A stretch of DNA of 64,000 nt from Armigeres subalbatus (GCF_024139115.2 NC_085141.1:178572994-178636993); one strand, 5' to 3'. Counted from the first letter of the stretch, positions 32,634-44,781 are shown. A program made the numbers and translations. The notes: generated by a model not told the origin, from the letters alone.

Positions 32634-35200
32634 TTAATTTGCTTTAACGGCTTCCTTGAAGTTGTGTCCTTCATCCATAGCCAACTGTAAAAGTGTGCGG
32701 GTGACCAGGTATGGAGCTGCTGCGGTGCCGTATGTGACCGTCAGAAGTTCGTAGGTTTCGATCGGATCCGATGGAGTTCGGCGGAACAGAATGCGCAGGA
32801 AATGTTTATCGTCGGGATGGTGGAGCACTTGGCGATACATTTTTTCCACTCTAGAGACCGATCAACAGTTGATAGGTAGCAGATCGGTGGCGTGGCGGAG
32901 GAATTGATGGCAGTTTTCCCTGATACTGTCCAGCCAAATAGGGTGTCGAGCAGGAACGGCAGACCTTCGCCAAGTGATAGACGGTTTCCGGTGTGGATTT
33001 CATGGTAACATTCTCCGCCAATTATGATATCGATCATGCCCGTGTATCGAAATTGGGATCTGCTAATGGAACCTTTGGTATGTTCCACGATGCGGAATTG
33101 ATGGCTATAGTGGGTAAATTGGCAGTGGGCTTCTTCATGATCAGGAATTCGAGTGTGGTGGAAAAAGGACTGGTTCGAGATTTGATCGTTGCGGAGATTT
33201 GCCGCTTTATTTGCTTCGTAGATTCTCCGATTCCTGCAACTGAAACATCAACTACGGCTTGACGGGTGGCAAGAGCATTTGCCAACTTCTTGGTGATGAA
33301 ATTAGACATCGCAGCGGAATCGAGAAGAGCTTGGATAGCGATTTCCTTGCCGTGCTTGTCGACGATGGATAGTACAACCGTTTCTAATAGGACCGTGCTT
33401 CTACTTGATTGGACGGGGAGATTTACTTCGGGTGGATTCGGCGATCGTCGACGTGGATTGAGAAGACTGTTGAGCAGTCGCATTCGACGAGCCGGCAGGA
33501 ATTGACGTAGGTTTGGAGGGTGTACCTTGGTCGTGCAGTAACGTGTGGTGTTTGGCGTGACCCGTTCTACACGATAACTTCGATTTACAAGCCTTGGCTT
33601 GATGGTTTGTGTCGTAACCGCGATTTTCAAAACGCCGAGATGAATCATAAACCGCGACTATACGCACCGAAGATCGTTTACAGAATGACGAGAGAGTGCG
33701 ATCAAACCATTATTCAGTCCGGAATCAGTCCTTCTCTCACACACGTATTTAATCCCAATCGAAGCATCTCAAGGTGCTTACTCTTTCTTTTTCTTACGCT
33801 TGTCACTCTCGCACGTTTGAGCCATCCATGGTGTGTTCGATTGCTCTCCTTGGCAATGTAATGCTTTCACACTCCTACATACGCTTAATCGCCTTTTCTT
33901 TTCTGGCTCACGCAAACTCCAGCTGTGCGGGGTCGATATTATCAGCATTTCATGGACAGTCATTACATGCTCGAGAGAATTGGGCGTTTATTCGTTTAAA
34001 GCAAACAAGTGAAATAATTTCAATCCACTCACGAATAGCCAATTGTGATATAATGTTACTTATTTTTATTTCCTAATTGAACTTCATTCTTGCATATATT
34101 ATATTCACTATAGTTTGGACGGAGGCAATTCCAACATAAACTTCGCTTGGTTATTAGTTCACGACGTTGTCCGATCTTTTGGTTGGCAAACGTCGGACAC
34201 TGAAGTAGTAGGTGCTTCTGCGAACAAGCGTGACATTGTGAAACGTTTGGCTTGACTTCTTTGGTGGCATTGTTGACAACGGACCTGACTGTAGTGGATT
34301 TCTTCGGAACTGGGCCGGCCACCTTGATGTGGGGCCCTTGGGAACGGTTCTGTAGATCGCTGGAGACTGACTTCAACATACGACACTTGATTCGTGAGGA
34401 ACTCAATCAGCTCGTCATACTTGACTTCTTCCTGCTTTCGAGTTTCTTGCTCCCAGGCACGCAACGTATAGGAGTCGAGCTTGTTGCAGAGGATGAACGT
34501 GAGTGGTGTATCCCAATGCTTAATGGGTTCTCCGAGTTTTTCCAACGCCTTGACGTGAATCACGCTTCATCGGTGCCAATTCGAATAGCCGTCTAAATAA
34601 CTCCTTCCGCAAAAACCGCTTGTTATCATACCTCTTCATGAGGGCGTCCCAGGTTGACGCGTAGTTGTCCGCTTGTATGTCGACACACTCAAAAGGCTTC
34701 TTGGCATCTCCTTCCAAGGACTGCAAAAGATATTGCAACTTATTCACCGTTGAGATGTCATCGTTGCCGTGGATCATGGATAGAAAATTGTCTCAGAACG
34801 ATATCCATCGCGATTCGTCTCCAGACAACTTTGGCAAGTCGATCTTCGGCAAGCGATGATGAAAGGTAGTAGTATTATGCAGCTGTGCCGATGTTGACAT
34901 CCTTGTCGAATGCATGAGTGGATGATCCCGATCTCGCTTCGCTAGCAAGAAACCTTTCAACTTGCAAAAACGGTTCTCAAAATCATTCCGCACTGCCACA
35001 TGATGATCGAAATTCTCCTCTTCATCTAGCTTCTCCAACTCGGACTGCACGTGCAGAAACTCCTTGTTTGTCCTGTTCAGCGTTTCCAGCCGCACGGAGA
35101 TTTCTTCGACATCCCGCTCATGGTCGTATTCCCTGACAAACCTTTCCACCACATCTCGAGATGCCAAAACCCGTTTGAGAATAAGCTTGTCCTCAGTTAT
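32634..35200 (-). mobile_element. BEL/Pao LTR retrotransposon gag-pol, decayed and 3'-truncated
   Basis: Minus-strand frames run in gag-pol order. Gag starts at 35167 (MASRDVVERFVREYDHE, then LPKIDLPKLSGDESRWISF and FLRKELFRRLFELAPM) and ends in a zinc knuckle near 34210 (CHACSQKHLLLQC). A second knuckle-like CWNCLRPNYSEYNIC lacks the His. Next comes an aspartic protease region (AIQALLDSAAMSNFITKKL near 33330), then the pre-RT linker (IDIIIGGECYHEI near 33020; LPFLLDTLFGWTVSGK near 32930) and the first RT blocks (MYRQVLHHPDDKHFLRILF near 32800; TYGTAAAPYLVTRTLLQLA near 32700). Sequence stops at 32634 before the RT catalytic motif; integrase is missing. Frames shift several times. The DSA active-site triad and GTAAAPY style are characteristic of BEL/Pao. 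Confidence 0.85.
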
Positions 35201-35560
35201 CTTCTTCTCCTTCTTGGGTGCCTGGGTGGGTCTCTACCACCACGAATCACTTGACTGCGCGAACCGAACGTGAACAACACAAAATCGTACGATTTTCTCC
35301 TTCCCGTCGCGTTGTGCTGCTCATACGCGATAACGACGGAAACACCACGGTGATCGATCGAAATAATCCTTCCCGTCGCGACACGTGATGCTTCTACGCG
35401 CACACAAAACGAACGACCGAAAGAGAACACGTAAAATCGTAACGATTGCTCCTTCCCGACGCGGTTACGTGTTCAGAACGACTCGCGGATCCGCTAAACG
35501 CCACCGCGCAATCGTAGGAAATGTAATATCAAATATAACAATTGATATTAATTTGGTCCA
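35201..35560 (-). repeat. BEL/Pao leader or LTR with internal repeats
   Basis: Just upstream of gag. CTCCTTCCCGTCGCG recurs at 35297, 35367 (as TCCTTCCCGTCGCG) and 35449 (as CTCCTTCCCGACGCG). The wider segments at 35280 and 35432, both AAAATCGTA(A)CGATT followed by CTCCTTCCCG, are about 151 bases apart. Termini of an LTR were not found. Confidence 0.5.
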
Positions 35561-35750
35561 TTACTGTACCAACAAAATTGTATGACACTGTAAAACAAAC
35601 CTATGCAATTATCAAATTTGCTGAGATGGGCTAGCCAATATGCCACCACAGCTGATATAGCAAACTTCTACGTGCGCTTGTTCCACAATAGCAACGATTC
35701 GATCGTTATTCGCCTTTATCTTTTCGCATGCAAATTTCTATTCCTCCTCA

Positions 35751-35840
35751 GGGGCAAGCCAGAGTAAACGCGACAGTGCAATTTGACAGCCGTGAGTCGC
35801 GTCGCGTCGCATCGCTCGTCGCGTTTACTCTGGCTTGCCC
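35751..35840. mobile_element. 90-bp MITE with TCA flanks
   Basis: GGGGCAAGCCAGAGTAAACG faces its exact complement CGTTTACTCTGGCTTGCCCC. TCA is repeated on both sides (35748-35750, 35841-35843). The centre is a GTCGC/GCGAC-rich stretch. Confidence 0.8.
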
Positions 35841-35843
35841 CTC

Positions 35844-36369
35844 ACACAGTACCTACTACCAACTTCTGTACTGGGGGGCAAAGGTTTGGCGCCAATCTCG
35901 TGTGCAGCAAACTGCCACTCAATAGAATAAAGTTTGAATGGCCTACCTTTTGTGATCAGCGTACTCTGACCACTTACCGCAATGGCGAATTCCACTTATT
36001 TGAGCGTAGATCTGGGCTTGGATGCTTCCTCCGACCTGGCTCGAAGGACCAATATTCGAGCGTGGTGCCCGTATATGCCAGCCACCGGAGGTTTTTCTTC
36101 CCACTATGCGCTAATAGCGGCGCGGGTCGTGAAATTTACCACCAAAATCACCTTGCAGGCTGTGTCTCAGCAGAACAGAACACCACGGTATCACAATTCG
36201 ATTGTGAAATACCACGATTCACGAGTCACAACACAATTGTCCCGATATTATTGCGACCACGAATTGTCACGCACGCACTCACGAGATGGATTTCAACCGC
36301 CATCGTTGGCCATCACCGCAAGGACTTCGGATCGGGATATAAATTTGTTGGATTTGGTGTGCACTGAAC
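35844..36369 (-). other. Possible LTR-element end with primer-site-like motif
   Basis: On the minus strand TTGGCGCCAAACC (near 35890) looks like a retrotransposon primer-binding site, and GC-richer DNA follows upstream to 36369 where a MITE interrupts it; the sequence resumes after 36883. No frame encodes a recognisable protein. Confidence 0.3.
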
Positions 36370-36883
36370 TAGGGGAGAACGGTCCAAAATGCACCCCTTA
36401 AGCTTTTTGCACCCGATGTTTCGCCCATATAAACAAAAATACACAACCATTTCAACGTATAGGTGCAAAATTTACAAACCCAGCTACATTTCACAATAAT
36501 CTCCTATTCAAAACAATAAGGTTTTCATGACTTTCTAACGCATTTAAAAAATGTTTTAAAAATAGGCCTGGGGCAAAACGCCCGAATGGTGGTCTAAAAT
36601 GACTCAATTGCATGCAAAATGATGGTGAACGCATGGTTGTTTGTTTTTTCTTAATGGATTGAACTATAATCTTACGGATGTGGCGGAAGAATAACAAATC
36701 GTTAAATTTAAGTGAATATGAAGGGATTTTGCTTAATTTTTCCAATGGAGCCCAATGATGGATAACTAATTATGAAGTGTAATGGTAATATTCGTTCATA
36801 AATGTACTACAACAGATTATATGAGTGATTTTATGAGTGAGGCCATTTTGCCCCAGGGGTGCATTTTGGACCGTTCTCCCCTA
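36370..36883. mobile_element. 514-bp MITE with perfect 29-bp inverted repeats and TA ends
   Basis: TAGGGGAGAACGGTCCAAAA at 36370 continues GCACCCCT; the exact complement ends at 36883 (29 of 29 bases). Both ends carry TA, as for Tc1/mariner-type insertions. The interior is AT-rich, with GGGGCAAAACGCCC and CCATTTTGCCCC as further subterminal relatives of the ends. No transposase. Confidence 0.87.
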
Positions 36884-37188
36884 ATAGCCTTTAATGGCGC
36901 GATCGAACGGACGAGAGGAAAATACACGTTTGCTACCGTCCACTTTGGGGTTCTATTTCTTACTGTCTTTTGGTTATGGGCTATTGGGATGTGTTGTACA
37001 ATTTTGTGTTCGGTGAATGGGGTTTTGTTTTAACTTTAAGGTGTACAGTGTGTTGCATGTTTGTGGTGACGGGTTACAATTAATTCATTTAGATATTAAG
37101 TTTGTGTTGAATTCAGGTGTTTCTTAAATCTGATTATTTACACTATTTACAAATATCTATTTTGATCAGAGTACTGATCAACACTCGA
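36884..37188. other. No gene seen
   Basis: Continuation of the sequence interrupted by the MITE, then T-rich DNA. Confidence 0.4.
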
Positions 37189-37450
37189 TTTAGACATATC
37201 TAAATCGTTAACCAAGCACATGGTATCTAAAGGCCTGCTTACCATGGGTTGCTAGTGGTTTTGTACCCAGACCAGTTGACTTGGCAGATTGATTGGTTTG
37301 AGTTCCGGAATGATTTAGACTAGAGCATCCGGTTTGGACATATCTAAATCTTAAATCCTACGCATAGCTTGTAAGGGCTTGTATGGACACCATAGGTTGC
37401 TATTGGTTTTGCATCGAGCGTAATTGATCTGATTGAACTCTAGAATGGCT
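37189..37450. repeat. Diverged tandem duplication, about 140-bp unit
   Basis: Both units contain GACATATCTAAATC, a later TACCATGGGTTGCTAGTGG or CACCATAGGTTGCTATTGG, then TTTTG, TTGA and a GGAATGATT or AGAATGGCTT end. Confidence 0.6.
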
Positions 37451-37819
37451 TGGAAAACCTAGAAAATCTGTATAAATATGTACTACAATTCGTTTTTCTT
37501 TATCTCTGAAATAGTATTTGGCACATTTTTGAGAAAAACACTAATAACATCGTTCTTGCGTAATGTGTCAACTGACGATCCTTTCTCCGACGATTAAAGA
37601 ACAGGTATGGCCGATATATAATGTGAATCTCGGAAAATTTATGATCTGACGATTATTTTGGGTATACAAACATGTGAATTTTACTTAGAAAAGTCTGTGA
37701 TATTGCTAAGTCAAATCCGGATCAATATGACCCGAACATCTTAAAGTGAGATTTTTTGAGCACTGTAAAAAGATTAAGCTAACAACCTAACAACCTAACA
37801 ACCTAATTAAGCTAACAAC

Positions 37820-38000
37820 AAGTCTAAATAATATTCTCTACTCCCTGGACATAATGTATTATTGTATTTGCCACACACGATGAATAATCAATCATGCAAT
37901 TAACAGGCAAAGGAATGATTTCAATTAATTCTAATATAAATTCTAATAGAACACCAAATTGTAAAGCTGCCAAGTTGCAGTTAAAATGTTGAGACATTGA
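37820..38000 (+). mobile_element. SINE body fragment
   Basis: CTCCCTGGACATAATGTATT, then TGTATTTGCCACACACGATG and CATGCAATTAACAGGCAAAG resemble the body of the SINE at 40170-40260 (CTGGGCATAATGTATTTATA, ACTTGCAACACAAGATACGC, CAATGGCGGGCAT). The tRNA head is lost; CAACCTAA microsatellite precedes it. Confidence 0.5.
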
Positions 38001-38726
38001 AGCAAAAATAAAATCAGTATCAGAACGTCGGCTCAGGAGGTTTTCACACCACGGCACCCATGATTGCAATACATAAGTACCATAATTCATAGTTTTCCCC
38101 TTACGGCATTTAATCTTTTCTTTAAACTGCAACTAGTTTAGAGCTTTAGTGGACCTCGAAGGTTTAACGGCCAAATCAAAACCCTGATCAATGGTAGAAG
38201 TTCAATAATTTTATAAAAGGCTTTATCAATGTCTGGTAGAGATAGAGCCTGCATTCCTAATGGGGATCTTTTACGTATTTATGTCATGCTCCCTTCTTTT
38301 TGCGCATGCCTCGATAGAAAATCGATAGTAGTGACAAAGCTTCACCCACCGATCTCACTTCTTCAAAAACTGTTCATGTGATAGGACGTATTTGTCCGTT
38401 TTGTCTTTCGGTGTGATCAAGTGAAAATGGTTCTTAGAAGTGATTGCTAATAATACAAGGGAAGTCTATCGGGACATAGTTAATATATTTTCTTTACAAT
38501 AAAAGCACTAACCCATTTGTTTCAGCCATTAATAATATCCATTATACTAAACTGAAATGATATTCTTCCATGTTGAATGTGTGAATGAGACATTGCGTGT
38601 GGATGATGAAAATTATCGATTTTTTTCGTTGAACGACCTTGAATCCCCCTAGTCAGCGATTTACCAAATTTATTTCAATTTTCACGCCAACAGCAAAGTT
38701 CCTTTGCCTGCTGGTTACCACTGCAG
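38001..38726. other. Probable intron of the 38727 gene
   Basis: AT-rich, no frame of interest. The exon at 38727 must be preceded by an intron in this interval; the previous exon was not found. Confidence 0.35.
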
Positions 38727-38858
38727 AAACGCATCCATATGGATGAAACGGGCTGGACAATCCTGCGCATTCTTTCGCAGCGAAACAACGACGAAATTGC
38801 GAAGGAATTCATGAAACTCAAGTCGGAGGCACGGCAGGAGATTGCGTCTCAGGGCTAA
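38727..38858 (+). CDS. Terminal exon of an unidentified host gene
   Basis: After an acceptor-like CTGCAG (38721-38726) the frame reads [24 protein letters not shown] and [13 protein letters not shown] and ends at TAA (38856-38858), 43 residues in all. Composition is ordinary soluble protein, helical and charged, unlike the shadow frames around it. The exon is GC-richer than its flanks, and AATAAA follows at 38917, a good polyadenylation signal. It is too short for ORF callers. If the acceptor is wrong the frame stays open back to about 38657. I cannot name the gene. Upstream exons must lie across the transposon-rich region to the left or be missing. Confidence 0.55.
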   Translation, partial: KRIHMDETGWTILRILSQRNNDEIAKEFMKLKSEARQEIASQG

Positions 38859-40079
38859 GAAAAGTTAAACACATGTGTTGCGTGGACCGAATCGTTGAAA
38901 ATGAATTGTATTATTAATAAATCATTATTATATTGCTATTATTACCAATATTGTCATTATTAAAGTTTATTGTTTTGTCTAATTGTAATTCGTTTTTTGT
39001 AAATAATCATCGATATCTATTAAAATTTGTTAAAACTGTTGTTGTTATTTATTTGAGAAAACCCCGTTTAAACACTCTACATACTACATACTACTCCTAT
39101 AAACATGTCAGACCTTTCCGCTTTTCCCGAGTAAACGAAAATAGCTCAATAATATCAAATGTTGTAAAGATAGCAAAATTAAATATGGACATACATAATT
39201 GATATAAGAAATAAAAGATCAGACGACAATATAAATATTTTGCACTAAAGTATCATAATGAAATCAAGTTGTGCTATTTGCAAAAAGTAATCAATATCAT
39301 GTGTCATGTGTTTGTTTTATCCATAGCATACCTTGGTATTTAAAAGATATTTCGGTGCAAATTTTCAGGGTAATTGCCTGTTCTTTTATTTCTCATATCA
39401 ATCAAGTTCATATAATTTTTTTTATTCTGTTCAAGACTTCTGCCCGGGTTGCTTTTCTAACAAATTCTAACTCTAATTTTTACTACACATCTTTGATAAG
39501 AGGCCCGTTTGCTACCATATAGTATTGTATTGTCTCAGCTCAGCTTGACGAATTGAAGCATAAATGTCTGTCTCTGTTTGCATATGTTCGGGAATTGCGG
39601 GAATCTTTTCTGTTGTTTTGTATTAATAATGAGCCTGATCGGATAATGCATATTACCACGACTGGAGTTCCTTAAAAAATGAGAATCCGACTTTATGGGA
39701 CAACCGACGAGGCATCATGTTATTGTGCAAAGTAATGGAAAACTGGATGCACGAGAAGACACAACTATGAGAAGACGAAAATACGCAGGTTTCTGTGCCA
39801 TCAGATATGTAGACAATATTGTCACACGCTTCGCATCATTATTGGGCAAGTCAAAGAACTCCAAAAGACCCTCTAATCAATGTTTATTGGCTACGAAAGA
39901 TCTTTCGATAATCTGAAAAATCGTCAGCCTATTCGAAACGTGGTACGGGGCTTTTGCGTGCGGTTTAGGATGCGAATGAAAATAACATTTCAGAATAAAA
40001 AAACAACGTTGCTTACATGTTTTGCTTAAAAACTGGTTTCTTTTACATTCGATTTTGATTTAACTGATGTTGTTGCCCT
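38859..40079. other. 3' UTR then empty AT-rich DNA
   Basis: AATAAA at about 38917 marks the likely transcript end. Beyond it no exon, RNA gene or structured repeat was recognised. The 73-codon frame at 39695-39916 looks like chance. Confidence 0.4.
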
Positions 40080-40320
40080 AGTCTCCAGTAAGCCTAGCAA
40101 GCAAAGGCGTAGGATTTCCATTCGGAGTTTACGAGATCGATTCTAGGTTGAGATGGGAAACATTTTCGGTTTCCTGGGCATAATGTATTTATAGTACTTG
40201 CAACACAAGATACGCAATGGCGGGCATAGACAAGCTTCCAATTAAAAAAATGAGGAGTTGCTAAATGCTAAGTTGTAAAGCAGGCTAATTTCCGGTTGGA
40301 ATGTAGATCCAAAGAAGAGG
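40080..40320 (+). mobile_element. tRNA-derived SINE, plus orientation
   Basis: A degenerate tRNA-like head (GAGATCGATTCTAGG as B box near 40132) is followed by the common SINE body (TCCTGGGCATAATGTATTTA at 40173) and an AAGAAGAGGAAAAAG tail. Confidence 0.65.
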
Positions 40321-40549
40321 AAAAAGTTGACCTAGTTGATCTACGGTGCTAGAATATGCAAAACAAGCTTATAGACCTGAACGACGGGTCCCACCATCAA
40401 CGCCAGCAAGACAAAATCGAGGAATGTCAATACGAAAAACCTCTTCAACTTTTCTTTAGCCGGTCAAACAATGGAAAGGGTCGAAAATTTTCAACGTCTT
40501 GTAGGACTTTGTAGGTAAGATTAACATAGGAGCACGGATCAAGAAAGCT

Positions 40550-40602
40550 TTTTTTTATTGTCTTTATTAGGGAGACTTTCAGCCCGAGGCTGGCTCGTCT
40601 CC
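40550..40602 (-). mobile_element. 53-bp hairpin retroposon, copy 1
   Basis: The minus strand reads GGAGACGAGCCAGCCTCGGG, CTGAAAGTCTCC, then TAATAAAGAC and an A-rich tail. GGAGAC pairs with GTCTCC and CAGCC with GGCTG, so the whole body is one hairpin. The 14-bp duplication GGATCAAGAAAGCT flanks it (40536-40549, 40603-40616). A second copy starts at the same base at 61007-61071. Confidence 0.82.
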
Positions 40603-40616
40603 GGATCAAGAAAGCT

Positions 40617-41384
40617 GTTATGACTGCCTTTGCGAGATTACAACGTCGAAAATTCGATTATTTAATTTTAACCAGAAATCTATGAGATTGTATCTTATGA
40701 TACATGGTGTGTATCAGTAGAGGTCGTGCAGTATTGACACATTGTCCTTGCATCACCAATCAATATTTTATTTATTTATTCATTCATTTGAACACCGTTT
40801 TCAATTTGTGAATTCGTAGACGAGCAAGCTGAAAGCCTCCTTAATAAAGATAATAAAAAATCAAAAAAATGTGTATTGCCTAATAAAATGTTGTACCTTC
40901 TAAATCTACTTGTAAAAACAAATTTGCTAACATCAGTTTTGAAAAAAAAAACAGCACACTTTATTGAGCAGTCTGTGGCATGGATTATTCTAGCCGTAAT
41001 GGGTACGGTAGCTACGAATCTAAAGTAGTTGTCGATTTCTAAGACGGTGCTTGAAAACGAACATTCTCGAGGATGCAACTACAATCGATTATGACACCAA
41101 AAGTGTTCATCGTGCGAAGCATCGCTCAACGGTCTGCTAATGGTTGTAAGTCAATCAAAGCACAACGATATCGGTATGAAGAAAGGTTGGCTAGTCGTCG
41201 CACGATGAAGCGTTTATGTATTCTCTCGATACAACCAATGTGAATGGAGTGACAAGCCCTAATTTGTGGCTACAAACTCGATTTTACTATACGAACCGAA
41301 GCACAATACAGCTGTCTGAGAGCATGGGCCTGGGTTGTCACATTGGAATCTCTATTTTTTTAAGTAAAAAAAAATGCATTGCTT
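40617..41384. other. No gene seen
   Basis: AT-rich sequence. The ORF at 40776-41078 (minus) shows no recognisable feature. Confidence 0.4.
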
Positions 41385-41394
41385 ATGTACATCC

Positions 41395-41684
41395 TTCTTC
41401 TTCTTATTGGCATTACATCCCCACACTGGGACAGAGCCGCATCGCAGCTTAGTGTTCCATTAAGCACTTCCACAGTTATTAACTGCGAGGTTTCTAAGCC
41501 AAGTTAACATTTTTGCATTCGTATATCATGAGGCTAACACGATGATACTTTTTATGCCCAGGGAAGTCGAGACAATTTCCGATCCGAAAATTGTCTAGAC
41601 CGGCACCGGGAATCGAACCCAGCCACCCTCAGCATAGTCTTGCTTTGTAGCCGCGCGTCTTACCGCACGGCCAAGGAGGGCCCC
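41395..41684 (-). mobile_element. tRNA-derived SINE, copy 2
   Basis: A 290-bp copy matching 4450-4731. The head on the minus strand has TGGCCGTGCGGTAAGACG and GGGTTCGATTCCCGG. The tail is AAGAAGAA. The 10-bp duplication ATGTACATCC flanks it (41385-41394, 41685-41694). Confidence 0.88.
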
Positions 41685-41694
41685 ATGTACATCC

Positions 41695-44128
41695 ACATAA
41701 GCTAAATCAAAAACGATTTCAACGTAGCTACACCCCAACAATATGAATGAACCGGTGGCGCAATTAAAATAACAGACACTACATCCAAGCAACACATGCA
41801 TCATCTTTCAAACAGCTGCTTGTTGCTCATAAATCGCATAAAAAACTTTGGGAATAGGGTAACCGGCGGTAATGTTGGCCCTGGATGTAACATTGGCTCA
41901 TCACGCAAATAATTCAATATTTCAGCGATAATACGTCGATTTGTAGGGAGATATTAACCACTGCTTCTTTAGAAAAGTGTATCAAACATATATCTGCTTA
42001 ATAACTCTAGATTTATACACTTCTTAAACTATTAAAAGCAATTCTCATGCTTGAAAAATCACTTTGACTCGGTTTTTTAGCAGCCATGTTTCGTTGACTT
42101 ATGCAGGCTGGCAGTACTAGAGTTTTTCTTTTGTCCAATAAAAGAGTTTTCTGAATGAACATACCTGCTTTCGCACATCAGATGAATGGATAACAACCAC
42201 ACTATGTTAGCTATCATTTTTATTTCACAATTTCCATTAGTAAAGCGACATAATTAACCAAAACTGTTTTGGAAAATACTGGGGCCACCCGTAGCCAAAT
42301 GGTGGCATGCGCTTTCGATTTGTAGCACCACGTTAGTATAGGTAAAACTCTAAAATCAAAACATTCTCACCAATAACCCGTACTGGAGAAAATAACCGAA
42401 AGCTGCAGAATATATTATTATATAGAATATAATGCTTGCGATTAGGTTGCTAAGAATTTTTTGTAAAAACAGGTTAATCCACTCAGCGGTCAAGTTTCAT
42501 TCGCAAATTACATAACGCTAAACACAACCCACACCAAGCCTTTAGTAATGCTTCATGTATGGTAGGGTTCTGAAAGTCCTTAACGCTCAAACAAGTACCT
42601 TCCCACAACCTAAAACGTCATGTAGTTTGTAAATGGGCCCTCATGATGCTTTTCTCGAATCACGATATAATCCCTTACATTCGCAGAACATACCAAAAAT
42701 AATTGCCTACCTTACGGCTTCCAAACACGATTCAAGCATCAACCTTTCGTGGTTCGATACACCATTTTCGTCATAATTTTGCAAATAAATGATTCAATTA
42801 GTGTAAGAATATTTAGTTTTATCATCATCATTTTCTCATTTGATAATGGAAAGATACAATGGATTGTATGTTTCATTAAATAAACTTTCAACGTCATTTC
42901 ATGTGCATAATTTCAAGTCAAATTACTTGACAAATACCTTCATCATAATTTAGATTTATTATTGCTTGCAAAAAGTATTTTGATCTGTAAAATGATACCG
43001 AAAAAGTATTCTTTCAACTCGGGAAGTTGAAACACGTGAGAGTTTTGAGAGGATTCACAACAGCTGATCGATATAGAGAGGAGTGGAATCAAACGCACGT
43101 ACCAATCATGAAACTTCAATCCAGGCAGAGTTAAAAACAAGCATCCAATAATTGTATTTATGAATAATTGTGTAATAATATCAGGTAGTTGGCACAGTTA
43201 TAACTGTTTATGCACAGTACAAAGCAAGGAATTGCCTTGCATAAGTTTTACAATTGGCTTTCTTCAGTAGTGCGTTATGCATCATGCCCACCTAAAGCAT
43301 TGTTGACGTTTTGGAAAAAAGTTTCTTTGAGAGTATCGCGAGAGCGAGAGCAACACAACTGCCATGGTTTTAACTAGCAGTAAATATCAAAATTATGCGG
43401 CAGCCAATAATTAACGTATGCAATTTGTTTGAAGGCATAACATGAGGGCTAGAACATGTAGCCTTTTTGCAATTGCAGTTTTTAATACAGTTTTCATTGT
43501 TCTAAACTTCTTCACTTGCAAATATGGTAAATATTTGGGAAAAAATGATTCATATAATAGTATTTTCGTTAGCATGTTCTTGGTAAGCGTGCTGTTGGGG
43601 GAATCTGAAACGCACTCTCACAATCAGTGTGGTAGTATTTTACATGCAACCAATTAGAATTCACGCTCAATAAGATGATTTGATTTTCTCTATTTGTTTG
43701 CATGCTGCCTTTATTCTACGCAAGCAAAATGACTGGCACTATAAACAGCAACCCGTCTTTATCTCTCGTATGTTCGAAATCAACAATCACTCGTCCCAAG
43801 TGGGCTGAAAAATTATCCACCTGATAGGGACAAGGATGCCGACGTTTTGTACATTTCTCTCGAGACTTTCGCTGGTTTTAATGAGATATTGCGGACATTC
43901 ATCGTCGTTTTTTGCTATTTGGCGTCAAAACCAAATGTAAGCAAGCCGGCTGGTGGAATAATTCTGGTTGGAAATGGAATATATGAAGATTTATAACGAT
44001 AAATGTGCTCAACCGTAGCATAATGGGCCAAGGTTTGAGCCGTTACCCCTACTTAAAGTCGTATTGAAGTCACTTTCCATTTTCCGAAATATACAATAAT
44101 GTTTCATTTCCGTTCCATTGACATGATA
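41695..44128. other. Long AT-rich stretch, no gene seen
   Basis: Around 41859-41905 the near-repeats GGTAATGTTGGCCC and TGTAACATTGGCTC suggest a transposon end, but no partner was found. Frames at 42943-43140 and 43442-43657 look like chance. Confidence 0.4.
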
Positions 44129-44296
44129 AGGAGTAGTTCATAAACTACGTAACGCTGTAGGGGACGAAGGGGGTCTGGTTATGGTTTATGTACAAATAAA
44201 TTAAATCACCCATAAAAAATTGTTTCAATTGGGGGGGGGGGGGCAGGTGTACGAAATTTCCGATTTTCGTTATACGTAATATGTGAACAGTCCCTA
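44129..44296. mobile_element. MITE related to 21591-21755
   Basis: The right end complemented reads AGGGACTGTTCACATATTACG; the left, AGGAGTAGTTCATAAACTACG. A 13-base G run lies at 44231. The layout (inverted ends, G run, TACGTAA motifs) matches the MITE at 21591, but the ends are more diverged. Confidence 0.5.
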
Positions 44297-44781
44297 AACT
44301 ATCTCATATCTGCGTTTGCTAACGATTATGGGTTCAATATGTTGAATATCAGGGGCAAAGCAGGGAAGTTGCACAAATGATCCACGGTTCGACACCCGAT
44401 AGTTTTTTGTGTTTTGATTTTCTTTGGTTGACGGCTGAACGGTTTTTCTAATTTTAATCATTTTAATATTTGATAACACAAGAAGTTCACGATAAATAAT
44501 ATTTAGAGGATATGAAAAATACACATCATTCAATCAAATGTAAAAATCTCAACACTTTCAAGAAAATATTGGTATTAGGTGTAGAGCCGGTAGCCGATAC
44601 GAAATTCATTAGCAGTTTTCGTCATAACAACGGAAGTTAATTCAACGGGCAGTGGCGTGGACCGGCGTGATGATTTTTGTCTTTGCACCTGTATGATAAT
44701 ATTTAATTATAATATTATAATATTCTAAATTTTGGCGAAAAGAAGCTGCCTAAAACTCGGGATTTCCCTCATGGTATGGAA

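Noticed and set aside
35783..36401. 194- and 139-codon overlapping plus-strand frames
   Set aside because: They begin inside a MITE or end inside the next one, overlap each other, and lie in LTR-like DNA.
37780..37820. CRISPR-like array (CAACCTAA repeats)
   Set aside because: It is a short microsatellite with no spacers, in a eukaryotic setting.
43442..43657. 71-codon frame with hydrophobic start, possible secreted peptide
   Set aside because: No splice, promoter or homology support; isolated in AT-rich DNA where such frames are expected by chance.
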